A DNA stretch of 64,000 nt from Candidatus Saccharibacteria bacterium UBA6175 (GTDB lineage Bacteria > Patescibacteriota > Saccharimonadia > Saccharimonadales > Saccharimonadaceae). The notes beneath the pieces are model-generated. The model did no database searches and had not been told where the DNA came from. It worked only from the letters and a program-made list of their open reading frames with translations. The stretch is from NCBI GenBank assembly GCA_002422915.1, contig DITV01000004.1, forward strand, positions 279,301-343,300, read 5' to 3'. Below, one piece after another: positions 22,777 to 32,005 of the stretch (positions are counted from its first letter, which is position 1; every line of letters begins with the position of its first letter). Both the position numbers and the translations under genes were made by a program.

Positions 22777-24894
22777 ATGAATGTTCTTGAGGGGTTAAAT
22801 CCAGCGCAAGCTGAAGCGGTCCAGGTCACCACTGGCCCGCTCTTACTTTTGGCGGGTGCCGGCAGCGGTAAAACAAAAACGGTCACTCACCGGATTGCGC
22901 ACCTCATTGCTCATGAGCAGGTCTGGCCAAGTCAGATTTTGGCGGTCACGTTTACAAATAAGGCGGCAAAAGAAATGCGTGAGCGACTGGGCCGTCTTAT
23001 TGGCGAAGACGGTGAGCGCCGGGATTTTATGCCGTGGATGGGGACATTCCACAGTATTTGTGTGCGGCTGCTCCGGATGGACGGGGCGGCTATTGGAGTG
23101 ACTCGAAACTTTGTGATCTATGATGAAGACGATCGACAATCATTAGTGAAGCAAGCGATGAAGCAGCTCGCGATCGGCGACCGTGACATCAAGGCTTCAC
23201 AAGTTAGCAGCGCTATTTCACAAGCAAAGAACAATTTGCAAACGCCCGAAGAGCTGGCTGCATCGGCACACTATCCATTTCAAAAAGCGGTGGCTCAGAT
23301 TTTTGTCCGGTATGAAGAAATGCGCAAAGCCGCTGGAGCACTTGATTTTGACGACTTACTGATCGAAGGAGTCCGTTTGATTCGTGATAGTAAAGAAGTG
23401 CGCGACAAATGGCGCACTCACTTCAAACACATTTTTATCGACGAGTATCAGGATACCAACGCCGCTCAGTATCAGCTTGTGAAATTACTCGTCAACGATC
23501 AGCAGAATATCTGTGTAGTGGGTGATGACTGGCAATCAATTTATAGCTGGCGGGGAGCTGACTTCACCAATATTCTTAACTTTGAGCGTGATTTTCCTGG
23601 TGCGAAAGTGGTGAAGTTGGAACAGAATTACCGCAGTACGGGCAACATCCTCGAGGCTGCTCACAACGTGATTTCGAAGAATACACAGCGAACCGATAAG
23701 AAGCTGTGGACTGCCGAAGGTCCTGGCTCACCGGTGCAGGTGCATGGAGCCTACGACGAAGCCGAAGAGGCGAGGATGGTCGCTGAGCGAATTGCTGCGC
23801 AGGTGATGATTGCGGCACGAAAGTATAGTGACTTCGCTATTCTGTATCGTACGAATGCTCTGAGTTATACACTTGAGCGCGCCTTTTTGCAGCTCCGTGT
23901 TCCTTACCAAATCGTCGGTGGTGTTCGATTCTACGACCGCAAGGAAGTGAAGGATGTTATCGCCTATCTGCGCCTGTTGTATCAACCAAACGATCGTATG
24001 AGCTTTACGCGCATCGCAAATGTTCCTGGTCGAGGAGTGGGGGCAACCAGTCTTGAGAAATTCCTCAACTGGCAATCGAACAGCGGGCTCGACATTATTA
24101 CTGCACTGGAACGGAGTGGCCAAGAAGGAATTATTTCAGGAAAAGCAAAGCAGTCACTTGGAGCGCTAGGGGCAATCCTTCGAAAGCTCCAGGAACAGGT
24201 CGAAGAACTCACGCCGACCGAACTCATTGAACGACTGCTAAAAGCAACGGGGTATCGTGAGTATATTCAAGACGGCACACCGCAAGCTGAAGACCGCGAA
24301 GCAAACCTAGGTTCACTTCTTTCGGACGCCCAGAATTACGCCGCGCTACCCGATTTCCTCGAAGAAGTTGCCTTGATGTCTTCAGTTGATACGATGGGTG
24401 ATGGACAAAAAGTGACGCTGATGACGCTGCATGCCGCAAAGGGGCTAGAATTCCCGGTTGTCTTTATTGTTGGGATGGAAGAGGGGATTTTGCCACATGC
24501 CCGCGTGTTTGAATCGGGGCCTGCTGAGCTCGAAGAGGAGCGCCGTCTCTGTTACGTGGGTATGACTCGTGCTCGCCAGGAGTTGCACATCAGCTATGCC
24601 TATAGCCGGCTGCAATTTGGCCAGCGCAGCTATAATCCGGCTTCTCGATTTATTACCGACATGGGTGATCAAATTGCCGCGACCATGCCCGATGCGCCGC
24701 AGATGATGGGCTTCACTCCTGATGAGCCATTTTACAGTGAAGAGCTTGGCTTTGATATTGGCGATTTGGTGTACTCTTCCGTGTTTGGTGACGGCGAGAT
24801 CATAGATATCGATGGCATGGCGGTCACGGTTGCGTTTCGAAGCGGGCAGACGAAGAAATTAAACGCCGAATATGCCCGACTTGAAAAGCGCTAG
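22777..24894 (+). CDS. pcrA: UvrD/PcrA-type DNA helicase
   Basis: A superfamily 1A 3'-5' helicase acting in nucleotide excision repair and replication-fork clearance. The 705 residues include motif I LAGAGSGKTKT, Ia TFTNKAAKEM, II IDEYQDTN, III GDDWQSIYSWRGA, IV EQNYRST, V LHAAKGLEFP and VI YVGMTRARQEL. A short C-terminal extension (VAFRSGQTKKLNAEYARLEK) matches the PcrA RNA-polymerase-interacting Tudor-like tail. UvrA and UvrC elsewhere in the window complete the pathway, except UvrB. Confidence 0.95.
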   Translation: MNVLEGLNPAQAEAVQVTTGPLLLLAGAGSGKTKTVTHRIAHLIAHEQVWPSQILAVTFTNKAAKEMRERLGRLIGEDGERRDFMPWMGTFHSICVRLLRMDGAAIGVTRNFVIYDEDDRQSLVKQAMKQLAIGDRDIKASQVSSAISQAKNNLQTPEELAASAHYPFQKAVAQIFVRYEEMRKAAGALDFDDLLIEGVRLIRDSKEVRDKWRTHFKHIFIDEYQDTNAAQYQLVKLLVNDQQNICVVGDDWQSIYSWRGADFTNILNFERDFPGAKVVKLEQNYRSTGNILEAAHNVISKNTQRTDKKLWTAEGPGSPVQVHGAYDEAEEARMVAERIAAQVMIAARKYSDFAILYRTNALSYTLERAFLQLRVPYQIVGGVRFYDRKEVKDVIAYLRLLYQPNDRMSFTRIANVPGRGVGATSLEKFLNWQSNSGLDIITALERSGQEGIISGKAKQSLGALGAILRKLQEQVEELTPTELIERLLKATGYREYIQDGTPQAEDREANLGSLLSDAQNYAALPDFLEEVALMSSVDTMGDGQKVTLMTLHAAKGLEFPVVFIVGMEEGILPHARVFESGPAELEEERRLCYVGMTRARQELHISYAYSRLQFGQRSYNPASRFITDMGDQIAATMPDAPQMMGFTPDEPFYSEELGFDIGDLVYSSVFGDGEIIDIDGMAVTVAFRSGQTKKLNAEYARLEKR

Positions 24895-24899
24895 CGTGC

Positions 24900-24905
24900 T
24901 ATACT
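24900..24905 (+). promoter_or_regulatory. -10 box of rpfB-like gene
   Basis: TATACT, leaving a predicted leader of about 30 bases before the ATG at 24942. Confidence 0.5.
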
Positions 24906-24941
24906 AAATAAGATACACGATAGGGGTGTCAGACATCATTT

Positions 24942-26135
24942 ATGAAGCTCATTATTCGTAACACCACCACTGTTTGGAGCGTGAGTATTGCACTCGCGCT
25001 ACTTGTGTTTGGACTAATTGTTGCGTTTCTTTTTATTCGACCAGCCGCTGCTCAATCAACGGCTAACCCGGGCGAAGGTCGACTCGTAACCATCCATGAT
25101 CGAGGCCAAGAAGTAGTAGTTGTGACGTTTGGCGCAACGGTTGAGGATGTCTTGAAAGAGGCGGAAATTGCCATAGATGTTCATGACCTCGTTGAGCCAG
25201 CATTAACCGAACCACTCGTGGCTGCAGAGTATAACGTGAATATCTACCGTGCACGACCTGTTACTGTTGTCGACGGCCAGCAGAAAACAAAACTTATATC
25301 CGCATATCAAACAGCGAGTCAGATTGCAGAAGCGGCTGGCGTGAAATTGTATCCAGAAGACACAGCGACCATGCAGCGTTCGAACGACTTTTTAACAGAC
25401 GGTGCCGGGCTACATGCGGTGATCGACCGTGCAACGCCAATTAAGTTTGAGTTGTATGGAGCCACCTCAGAGAGTCGCACCCAGGCAGAAACGGTGGGCG
25501 ATATGCTGATTGAAAAGGGGATCGTGCTCGGTGATGCTGGCCGCGTTTCTCCGGCCGAAGCGACACCAATTACCGAAGGGATGAGTGTGCGTGTGTGGCG
25601 TGAGGGAAAGCAGACTGTCACAATTGAGGAAGCCGTTCCTTTCGAGGTTCAGCAAATTAAAGACGCCGACCGAACCGTCGATTTTAAAGAAATTCGCACC
25701 GCTGGTCAAAATGGTGTGCGCAGTGCAACCTACGAAATTGAGATTAATGGTGGCGTTGAGGTGTCACGAGTAGAGATTGCCAGTCTTTTAGTCACTCCCG
25801 CGCAAACTCAAGTTGAGGTCGTTGGAACAAAGCCAATCTTTGTGCCGTATACCGGCGGGGGAACAAAAACGGAGTGGCTGGCAGCATCAAATATTCCGCA
25901 GGAGAGCTGGGGATATGCAGACTTTATGGTGCAGCGTGAAAGTGGATGGCGGCCCGATGCGATCAACCGAACCTCTGGGGCGTGTGGCCTTGCGCAAGCA
26001 TTGCCATGTTCGAAGATTCCTGGCCAATGGAACGACCCAGTGAATGCACTGAACTGGATGAACGGCTACGTGAATGGCCGTTACGGCGGCTGGGCGCAAG
26101 CGTATGATTTTTGGCTAAAAAATAAGTGGTACTAG
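24942..26135 (+). CDS. RpfB-like protein: DUF348, G5 and transglycosylase domains
   Basis: A 397-residue exported protein: membrane/signal helix at about 10-35, two DUF348-like ubiquitin-fold repeats (about 45-205), a G5 domain (about 215-295), and a C-terminal lysozyme-like domain. That domain has QRESGW with the likely catalytic glutamate and SGACGLAQALPCSKIPGQW. The order matches resuscitation-promoting factor B of Actinobacteria, which cleaves peptidoglycan. In an epibiont it may remodel its own wall or the host's. rsmA follows after 1 base. Confidence 0.9.
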   Translation: MKLIIRNTTTVWSVSIALALLVFGLIVAFLFIRPAAAQSTANPGEGRLVTIHDRGQEVVVVTFGATVEDVLKEAEIAIDVHDLVEPALTEPLVAAEYNVNIYRARPVTVVDGQQKTKLISAYQTASQIAEAAGVKLYPEDTATMQRSNDFLTDGAGLHAVIDRATPIKFELYGATSESRTQAETVGDMLIEKGIVLGDAGRVSPAEATPITEGMSVRVWREGKQTVTIEEAVPFEVQQIKDADRTVDFKEIRTAGQNGVRSATYEIEINGGVEVSRVEIASLLVTPAQTQVEVVGTKPIFVPYTGGGTKTEWLAASNIPQESWGYADFMVQRESGWRPDAINRTSGACGLAQALPCSKIPGQWNDPVNALNWMNGYVNGRYGGWAQAYDFWLKNKWY

Positions 26136-26136
26136 A

Positions 26137-26913
26137 GTGGCCGGTCCAAAAAAATCACTCGGGCAACACTGGCTGACTGATCGGGTGATTCTTGCAGCGA
26201 TTGCCGATGCAGCCGAACTTACCGAGCAGGATACGGTGCTTGAAATAGGACCCGGGCTTGGTACCTTGACCAGTGAGCTACTTCGACGAGCGGGCAGTGT
26301 GATCGCGGTCGAGCTTGACGATGAGTTGGCGCGGAAGTTGCCCGCTCAATTCCCTGGAACACACCTTCAGGTGGTGAATCAAGACATTTTAACCTTTGAT
26401 CTCGAACAGCTGCCCGCAGACTACGTTGTGGTCGCCAATGTGCCCTATTACATCACCGCAAAGATAGTTCAGTATTTGCTGAACGCCGAGAATACACCAA
26501 AGCGGATTGTCTTGTTGGTACAGAAAGAAGTCGCCGAGCGTCTCGCCGCACAGCCAGGAGATATGAGTATCTTAGCCCTTAGTGCCCAGGCCTATGCCGA
26601 GGTATCGCTTGATATCCGTGTGCCGGCCATCTTCTTTACTCCGCCGCCAAAAGTTGAAAGTCAGGTTGTGGTATTGAAGCGGCGTCTTGAGCCACTCATC
26701 TCGACGAGTGAAGAGCGGGCCTTCTTTCGCCTGGTGAAAGCTGGGTTTTCGGCTAAGCGTAAAAAGCTCCGGAGCAGCTTATCTGCTGGTTTGAATCGCT
26801 CCAAAGACGAGATTGATCATCTCCTCGGATCCGTCGGTATTGATAGTAATCGGCGAGCAGAAGACCTTTCGATTGAAGACTGGAAGAAGATTCTGCAAAT
26901 TGTGACCCCATAG
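26137..26913 (+). CDS. rsmA: 16S rRNA dimethyladenosine transferase
   Basis: RsmA (KsgA) dimethylates two adjacent adenines in the 3' hairpin of 16S rRNA with SAM. The 258-residue protein has KKSLGQHWLTD, the SAM site LEIGPGLGTLT, the catalytic NVPYYI (NLPY family motif) and the C-terminal domain. It starts with GTG, 1 base after the rpfB-like stop, a neighbour order also seen in Actinobacteria and Firmicutes (rpfB-ksgA). Confidence 0.95.
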   Translation: MAGPKKSLGQHWLTDRVILAAIADAAELTEQDTVLEIGPGLGTLTSELLRRAGSVIAVELDDELARKLPAQFPGTHLQVVNQDILTFDLEQLPADYVVVANVPYYITAKIVQYLLNAENTPKRIVLLVQKEVAERLAAQPGDMSILALSAQAYAEVSLDIRVPAIFFTPPPKVESQVVVLKRRLEPLISTSEERAFFRLVKAGFSAKRKKLRSSLSAGLNRSKDEIDHLLGSVGIDSNRRAEDLSIEDWKKILQIVTP

Positions 26914-26922
26914 CGCTTATGC

Positions 26923-26928
26923 TACACT
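26923..26928 (+). promoter_or_regulatory. -10 box of pilin gene
   Basis: TACACT, 8 bases before the ATG at 26937. Confidence 0.5.
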
Positions 26929-26936
26929 AGCAGCAT

Positions 26937-27359
26937 ATGACTCAGCGCCTCTTTCATCGCGGATTTACTATTGTCGAACTACTGATTGTCGTTGTTGTGA
27001 TTGGAGTTTTGGCGACGGTCGGAGTTCTTTCATATGCTGGAATAACTCAGCGAGCCACTGATAATGCAGTGTTGTCTGACGTTGAAACCCTAAAAACGCT
27101 ACAAACAGAATACTCACTAAAGAATCAAGCAGGCGGACGGATATGGTACTCAGGAAATGGAATCGATCCCGAGCTTGAATTTACTCCCTCACAGGGTAAT
27201 GTAGTTGATATTGTGTCTGATGGCGTCGACTTTTGTATTCGCGTCTATAATCCGGGTGCTGCTACGTATCCTACGCTCACACTTTCAGCAACCGCAGAGT
27301 CAACAGTGTCCTCTTGTACAACCCTTGGTCCTTCAGATGACGCACTCGCCGACAGTTGA
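26937..27359 (+). CDS. Type IV pilin-like protein (140 aa)
   Basis: HRGFTIVE followed by LLIVVVVIGVLATVGVLSYA gives a prepilin N-terminus. The head is short and has two cysteines (DFCIRV and SSCTTL) that could form the C-terminal loop. It is an isolated gene between rsmA and metG. The C-terminal sequence is unrelated to the other pilins here, so it may be a minor subunit. Confidence 0.87.
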   Translation: MTQRLFHRGFTIVELLIVVVVIGVLATVGVLSYAGITQRATDNAVLSDVETLKTLQTEYSLKNQAGGRIWYSGNGIDPELEFTPSQGNVVDIVSDGVDFCIRVYNPGAATYPTLTLSATAESTVSSCTTLGPSDDALADS

Positions 27360-27396
27360 CAGGTACCCCCTGTTCTATCTTCATTGCGCAATCTGT

Positions 27397-27402
27397 TACA
27401 AT
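27397..27402 (+). promoter_or_regulatory. -10 box of metG
   Basis: TACAAT, 8 bases before the ATG at 27411. Confidence 0.55.
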
Positions 27403-27410
27403 GATCAGTA

Positions 27411-28895
27411 ATGGAAGCAAAAAAACTCTACATCACGACCGCCATTCCGTATGTGAACGGCACGCCACACATTGGTAATGCCCTCGACTATCTTTTGGCT
27501 GATATTTGGGCGCGCTACCAAACGCAAAATGGACATCAGGTGCGTTATCAGGTTGGTACTGACGAGCATGGTAATAAAATTGCTGCTAAGGCAGCCGAGT
27601 TAGGCATTGCTCCTCAAGCCTATACCGACCAGCAGTATGTTCACTTCAAAAACTTGATGGAAAAAGTGGGTGCGAGCTCGACCGACTTTATTCGTACGAC
27701 CGATGCTCACCATGTAGCGTCAGTCCAGTATTTGTGGCAGGTGCTTCAGCCGCATATCTACAAGGACATCTACGAGGGTTGGTATTGTATAGGTCACGAA
27801 GCCTTCTTTACTGACAAGGAGGTCCAGGAAATGGCCGGTGTGTGCCCGGATCACCAGAAGCCGTTTGAGCACGTCAAAGAAGAAAACTACTTCCTGCGTT
27901 GTAGCGATTTCACTGAACAAATTCGCACCGCTATTAACGATGGGACGATGGAGATCTATCCCGACTTCCGTAAGAAAGAATTCCTTGAACTGATTAAAGA
28001 CGGCTTGGCTGATGTGAGTATTTCTCGCCCACGCAAGAGCCTGAGCTGGGGGATTCCTGTTCCGAATGACCCCGACCAAATTATGTACGTGTGGTTGGAC
28101 GCACTCTCTAACTACATCACGGTACTTGGCTACCCTGATAATCCCGACTGGCAAAACTACTGGCCGGCTGACGTAATGGTCATAGGCAAAGACATCCTGC
28201 GTTTCCATGCGGGTATTTGGCCGGCCATGCTTCTTGGTGCTGGCTTAGCGTTGCCGAAGAAACTCTTAGTGCACGGCTTTATTAATGTTGACGGTGCCAA
28301 GATTAGTAAATCGGTCGGTAACACCATCGACCCAGTTGAAGTTATCGACAATTACGGCCTTGACGCCTTCCGCTACTATTTCTCACGACACGTCCCGACA
28401 CTTGAAGACGCAGATTTCACTTGGGAGAAGTTTGAAAATGCCTACAATAACGAACTTGGGAACGACCTTGGGAATTTGCTTTCACGTGTTTCGAGCATGA
28501 TCACAAAGTACCAGGCGGGAGTGATTGGTGAGTCGGCCCAAACCGAACACGATATGTCGCAGTATCACGACTCGATGAATTCGTTGCAATTTAACCGCGC
28601 CATCGATGAGGTATGGAACATGGTCCGAAGCCTCAACCAGTACATCGATAATGTCAAACCGTGGGAAGTTGCTAAGGGGATCGGCAAAGACCCCGAGGCT
28701 GAAGCGCACCTTTCTGAAATTTTGGCGCATTGTGCTGGTGCGTTGCTCCAAATTGGCGACTTGTTGGTGCCGTTCTTGCCAACAACTGCGACGGCGATTC
28801 ATGCCCAGTTTGATAGCGGTGTCGTCAAGCCTCTCGACGGCGTGCTATTCCCGAAGAAGTACATTCACACTCCCGACCCACACGCGGCGAAGTAA
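27411..28895 (+). CDS. metG: Methionyl-tRNA synthetase
   Basis: A class I synthetase. ITTAIPYVNGTPHIGNAL holds the HIGH-type motif, and KISKSVGN is the KMSKS loop. The anticodon-binding domain with NxLGNLL...R is present. At 494 residues it lacks the C-terminal EMAP-like tRNA-binding domain of larger enzymes. Only a remnant of the zinc knuckle is seen (GVCPDHQ and FLRCSDF). tatD follows after 1 base. Confidence 0.96.
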   Translation: MEAKKLYITTAIPYVNGTPHIGNALDYLLADIWARYQTQNGHQVRYQVGTDEHGNKIAAKAAELGIAPQAYTDQQYVHFKNLMEKVGASSTDFIRTTDAHHVASVQYLWQVLQPHIYKDIYEGWYCIGHEAFFTDKEVQEMAGVCPDHQKPFEHVKEENYFLRCSDFTEQIRTAINDGTMEIYPDFRKKEFLELIKDGLADVSISRPRKSLSWGIPVPNDPDQIMYVWLDALSNYITVLGYPDNPDWQNYWPADVMVIGKDILRFHAGIWPAMLLGAGLALPKKLLVHGFINVDGAKISKSVGNTIDPVEVIDNYGLDAFRYYFSRHVPTLEDADFTWEKFENAYNNELGNDLGNLLSRVSSMITKYQAGVIGESAQTEHDMSQYHDSMNSLQFNRAIDEVWNMVRSLNQYIDNVKPWEVAKGIGKDPEAEAHLSEILAHCAGALLQIGDLLVPFLPTTATAIHAQFDSGVVKPLDGVLFPKKYIHTPDPHAAK

Positions 28896-28896
28896 T

Positions 28897-29643
28897 ATGT
28901 TTGTCGATACCCACTGCCACATTCACGAACACGATTTTCCGCTTGAAATCAGCGGGGTGTTCGAGCGAGCCGCTTCGGCTGGTGTTGATACGTACGTCTG
29001 CGTTGGGACGAGCATTGACAGTAGCGCCCAGGCGATTGCGTTTGCCGATCAGCACCCCCGTTCACATGCGGTCATCGGCGTGCACCCTCATGATACGAAA
29101 GATGGCTATGACATTAAGCAGCTTGTCGGAACATCTGAAAAGATCATCGCTGTCGGGGAAATCGGCCTCGATTATTTCTACGAACATAGTTCAAAAGAAG
29201 TGCAGAAAGAAGCACTCGAAGCCCAGCTTGACATTGCGCAGGCCGAGAATCTCCCGGTTATCTTCCATGTTCGTGATGCGTTTGATGATTTTTGGCCAAT
29301 TCTTGACCAATACGAAGGGATTACTGGAATCCTGCACAGTTTTACCGACTCTGAAGCACACATGTATGAAGCCATCCGGCGCGGCCTCTATATTGGCGTC
29401 AATGGCATTTCTACGTTTACCAAAGACCCGGTACAACAGGCCATGTTTGACGCCATCCCACTCGATCGCTTGGTGTTTGAAACAGATGCACCCTTCTTGA
29501 CGCCACACCCTTTTCGTGGTAAAGTAAATGAGCCCGCATTTGTGCGCGACATTGCCGCGTACCACGCTGCTCGACGAGGCATTAGCCTTGAAGAATGTGC
29601 CCGCGTGACTACCGCGAATGCCCGCGCTGCACTGCGCATCTAA
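28897..29643 (+). CDS. tatD: TatD-family metal-dependent deoxyribonuclease
   Basis: A 248-residue TIM-barrel hydrolase with the metal ligands of the family: FVDTHCHIH at the N-terminus, GVHPHD, AVGEIGLDYF, VIFHVRDA, LHSFTD and FETDAPFLTP. TatD enzymes act on DNA 3' ends or as general nucleases. I start it at 28897, since the upstream extension of the frame lies within metG. The metG-tatD order is common in bacteria. Confidence 0.93.
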   Translation: MFVDTHCHIHEHDFPLEISGVFERAASAGVDTYVCVGTSIDSSAQAIAFADQHPRSHAVIGVHPHDTKDGYDIKQLVGTSEKIIAVGEIGLDYFYEHSSKEVQKEALEAQLDIAQAENLPVIFHVRDAFDDFWPILDQYEGITGILHSFTDSEAHMYEAIRRGLYIGVNGISTFTKDPVQQAMFDAIPLDRLVFETDAPFLTPHPFRGKVNEPAFVRDIAAYHAARRGISLEECARVTTANARAALRI

Positions 29644-29655
29644 CAGAGAGTTTTT

Positions 29656-30231
29656 ATGGCGAACGACGAGTATCAAGTACCAGCTTCTATTTCTTTTGAG
29701 CAACGGCCGCAGAGTGCGGAGTTTGCTGAGGTACCTGTTGACATCCCCGAAACGTTCCGAGGAAGTAAGTACATTGAGGCGAAGAAGAAGGCGGCCGAAA
29801 TTCAACGGTGGCGCGCTTCAGCTGACGAAACAGTCATACCGCGTCGTCTGACGAGACGTGCACTTGACGGCATCGTAAAACGAATGGACGCTTTTCTTTC
29901 GACTGATCTAACCAAGCCGCTGATGGACCGCCTTATCAACACCGAAAGCCACATTGGCGGATCGTTATTTCCACTGCAAGACGGAATTATTTCACAAAGG
30001 TTTTGGCTTGACGTGCCTCATGAGGCCGATGCCGATGATTGGTTTTACGAGTGTACCGATGCACAGGGATCGATGAGTGCACACTACATCGTTCGGCGAG
30101 ATGGCAGTGAAAAGCTATCGAACGGCCGACCTGTCCCATTCGTACGGGGTGATGGCTATGACGAAGAGGCGGCTTTGCTACGACGAATTGATGAGTACCA
30201 TCAGGCAGTCGAAGAATTCTACGCCGCCTAA
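29656..30231 (+). CDS. Hypothetical protein (191 aa)
   Basis: No signal peptide or membrane segment. The N-terminal third is charged and probably helical (GSKYIEAKKKAAEIQRWRAS); the rest is mixed, with FWLDVPHEADADDWFYECTD and a conserved-looking YIVRRDGSEKL segment. One cysteine only. It starts 12 bases after tatD, likely in the same transcript. No family is recognised. Confidence 0.75.
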   Translation: MANDEYQVPASISFEQRPQSAEFAEVPVDIPETFRGSKYIEAKKKAAEIQRWRASADETVIPRRLTRRALDGIVKRMDAFLSTDLTKPLMDRLINTESHIGGSLFPLQDGIISQRFWLDVPHEADADDWFYECTDAQGSMSAHYIVRRDGSEKLSNGRPVPFVRGDGYDEEAALLRRIDEYHQAVEEFYAA

Positions 30232-30235
30232 CTGC

Positions 30236-30241
30236 TATAAT
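30236..30241 (+). promoter_or_regulatory. -10 box of cysteine desulfurase gene
   Basis: TATAAT, 7 bases before the GTG at 30249. The ATG at 30240 overlaps the box itself and cannot be in a transcript made from it. Confidence 0.6.
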
Positions 30242-30248
30242 GGAAAGA

Positions 30249-31403
30249 GTGAATCAGTCTTCAATGTATTTTGACTATGCCGCCGCCACGCCACTTGACC
30301 GCCGCGTGCTCTCTGCGATGCAGCCATATTTCACTGAGCTTTTTTATAACCCATCCGCACCCTACGCCCCTGCAATCGAAGTCCGCCGCGACTACACGGC
30401 TGCAAAAAGCACAATCGCCCAGGCAATTGGTGCAAAGCCCGACGAACTTATTATGACGGCGGGGGCAACTGAATCGATTAACCTGGCCTTCGAAAGTGCG
30501 ACTGGCCATAGCGTCGTGACGGCGATTGAACACCACGCCGTGTTGGCGGCGGCCTCTCGTCGTGCACATACAATCGTCCCTGTTAATGAAAAAGGACAGG
30601 TGTCTCCCGACGACATTCGTGCGGCGATTACTGACGACACAACGATTGTCAGCGTCGCACTCGCTAACAATGAACTTGGCACGATTCAACCAATCCGCGA
30701 TATTGCTGAAGCCGTGAAGCAGGCTCGAACCGAGCGCCTGGCTCGCGGCAATCATACGCCGCTTTACCTGCATAGCGATGCATCGCAGGGCGTTGGCCAG
30801 CTTGATGTCTCGGTTTCACGCCTCGGCGTAGATCTCCTGACGCTGAATGCGGCAAAGATGTACGGACCGAAGCAAGTGGGCTTGCTATGGGCATCATCAC
30901 ATGTCCGGTTGTCACCACAGATTGTCGGTGGGGGGCAAGAGCGAGGTCTGCGAAGTGGGACTGAAAACGTTGCCGGGGTGATCGGCTTTGCAAAGGCGAT
31001 TGAGCTCGTCGTCACTCATCGAAAGCATGAAACTCAACGTCTTTCGAAGCTGCGCGATGCGCTTGAAGCGCGATTGTCCGAAGCATTCCCTGAAGCTGTA
31101 TTGTCGGGGCACCGAAAGCACCGACTAGCGAGCCATCTTCACATCTCGTTTCCTGGTCTCGATGCGGAGCGGATTCTTTTTGCGCTCGAGTCACGGGGTG
31201 TGTATGTTGCGACTGGCAGTGCCTGTGCTGCAAACAAGGGGACTCGTTCACACGTATTGGGAGCGATTGGCATGGCTGACGAGGTCGCCGATGGCAGTCT
31301 GCGCCTCACGCTTGGACACTTGAATGACGACGCATCGGTTGTGGCTGCGGCCGACATCATCATTGAGGAAGTGCGGCGTGAAGCAGAGCGGGTACAACCA
31401 TGA
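30249..31403 (+). CDS. iscS: Cysteine desulfurase (IscS/NifS family)
   Basis: A PLP enzyme that takes sulfur from cysteine as a persulfide. The start region YFDYAAATPLD, EHHAVL, the PLP lysine in LTLNAAKMYGPK, and the active cysteine in GSACAANKG are visible. The 384-residue length is typical. GTG at 30249 is chosen from the promoter spacing. It overlaps the next gene by 4 bases and mnmA closes the operon; MnmA needs sulfur from this type of enzyme. No iscU/sufU or iron-sulfur scaffold genes are nearby. Confidence 0.93.
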   Translation: MNQSSMYFDYAAATPLDRRVLSAMQPYFTELFYNPSAPYAPAIEVRRDYTAAKSTIAQAIGAKPDELIMTAGATESINLAFESATGHSVVTAIEHHAVLAAASRRAHTIVPVNEKGQVSPDDIRAAITDDTTIVSVALANNELGTIQPIRDIAEAVKQARTERLARGNHTPLYLHSDASQGVGQLDVSVSRLGVDLLTLNAAKMYGPKQVGLLWASSHVRLSPQIVGGGQERGLRSGTENVAGVIGFAKAIELVVTHRKHETQRLSKLRDALEARLSEAFPEAVLSGHRKHRLASHLHISFPGLDAERILFALESRGVYVATGSACAANKGTRSHVLGAIGMADEVADGSLRLTLGHLNDDASVVAAADIIIEEVRREAERVQP

Positions 31404-32005
31404 AATTCTTAGTCATCATCCCTGTCGTGTTCGCACTTTTAATTATTTCTCTTTCACTTTTCTTGCAACCAAACGATTTTATCGGTTGTGAAAAAACTCC
31501 AGCAGCAACTGGGGCTCGGTGCACCAAGGCGGATGCAATCGTCGTCGTCAGCGGGGGAGACACCACTGCTCGAACAGCCGAAGGTATCTCCCTTTATAAA
31601 GCTGGCTGGGCCGACCAGTTGATTTTTTCTGGTGCCGCCAAGGACACCAATGGTCCGAGTAATGCTCAAGTCATGCGCTCTCAGGCGCTCGCGAGCGGTG
31701 TTCCTGCGGAGGCGATTTTAATCGAAGACCTTTCAGTTAACACACAGCAAAACGCTGCAAATACCCAGGAAATCCTTGCGTCAAACAATTTTAATGAAGT
31801 GATTCTTGTGACGTCTGGCTATCATCAAAAGCGAGCCAGTCTTGAATTTGAAAAACGAGCGGAGGGTGTTCGTGTCTTAAACCATCCACTCTTGAACGAC
31901 AGAGATTGGTCGGGCTGGTGGTGGTTGACGCCGCGAGGATGGTGGCTGACTGTCGGCGAAGTGGTGAAGATTGGTGTCTTTTATGCGGGAGGTACCTCGG
32001 AGTGA
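31400..32005 (+). CDS. YdcF-like (DUF218) membrane-anchored protein
   Basis: 201 residues: an N-terminal membrane helix (LVIIPVVFALLIISLSLFL) then a DUF218/SanA-type alpha/beta domain with ADAIVVVSGGDTTARTAEG, SVNTQQNAANT and VTSGYHQKRA. Such proteins are linked to envelope barrier functions or nucleotide binding; the reaction is not established. It overlaps iscS and mnmA by 4 bases each, so all three are translated together although no functional link is obvious. Confidence 0.83.
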   Translation: MKFLVIIPVVFALLIISLSLFLQPNDFIGCEKTPAATGARCTKADAIVVVSGGDTTARTAEGISLYKAGWADQLIFSGAAKDTNGPSNAQVMRSQALASGVPAEAILIEDLSVNTQQNAANTQEILASNNFNEVILVTSGYHQKRASLEFEKRAEGVRVLNHPLLNDRDWSGWWWLTPRGWWLTVGEVVKIGVFYAGGTSE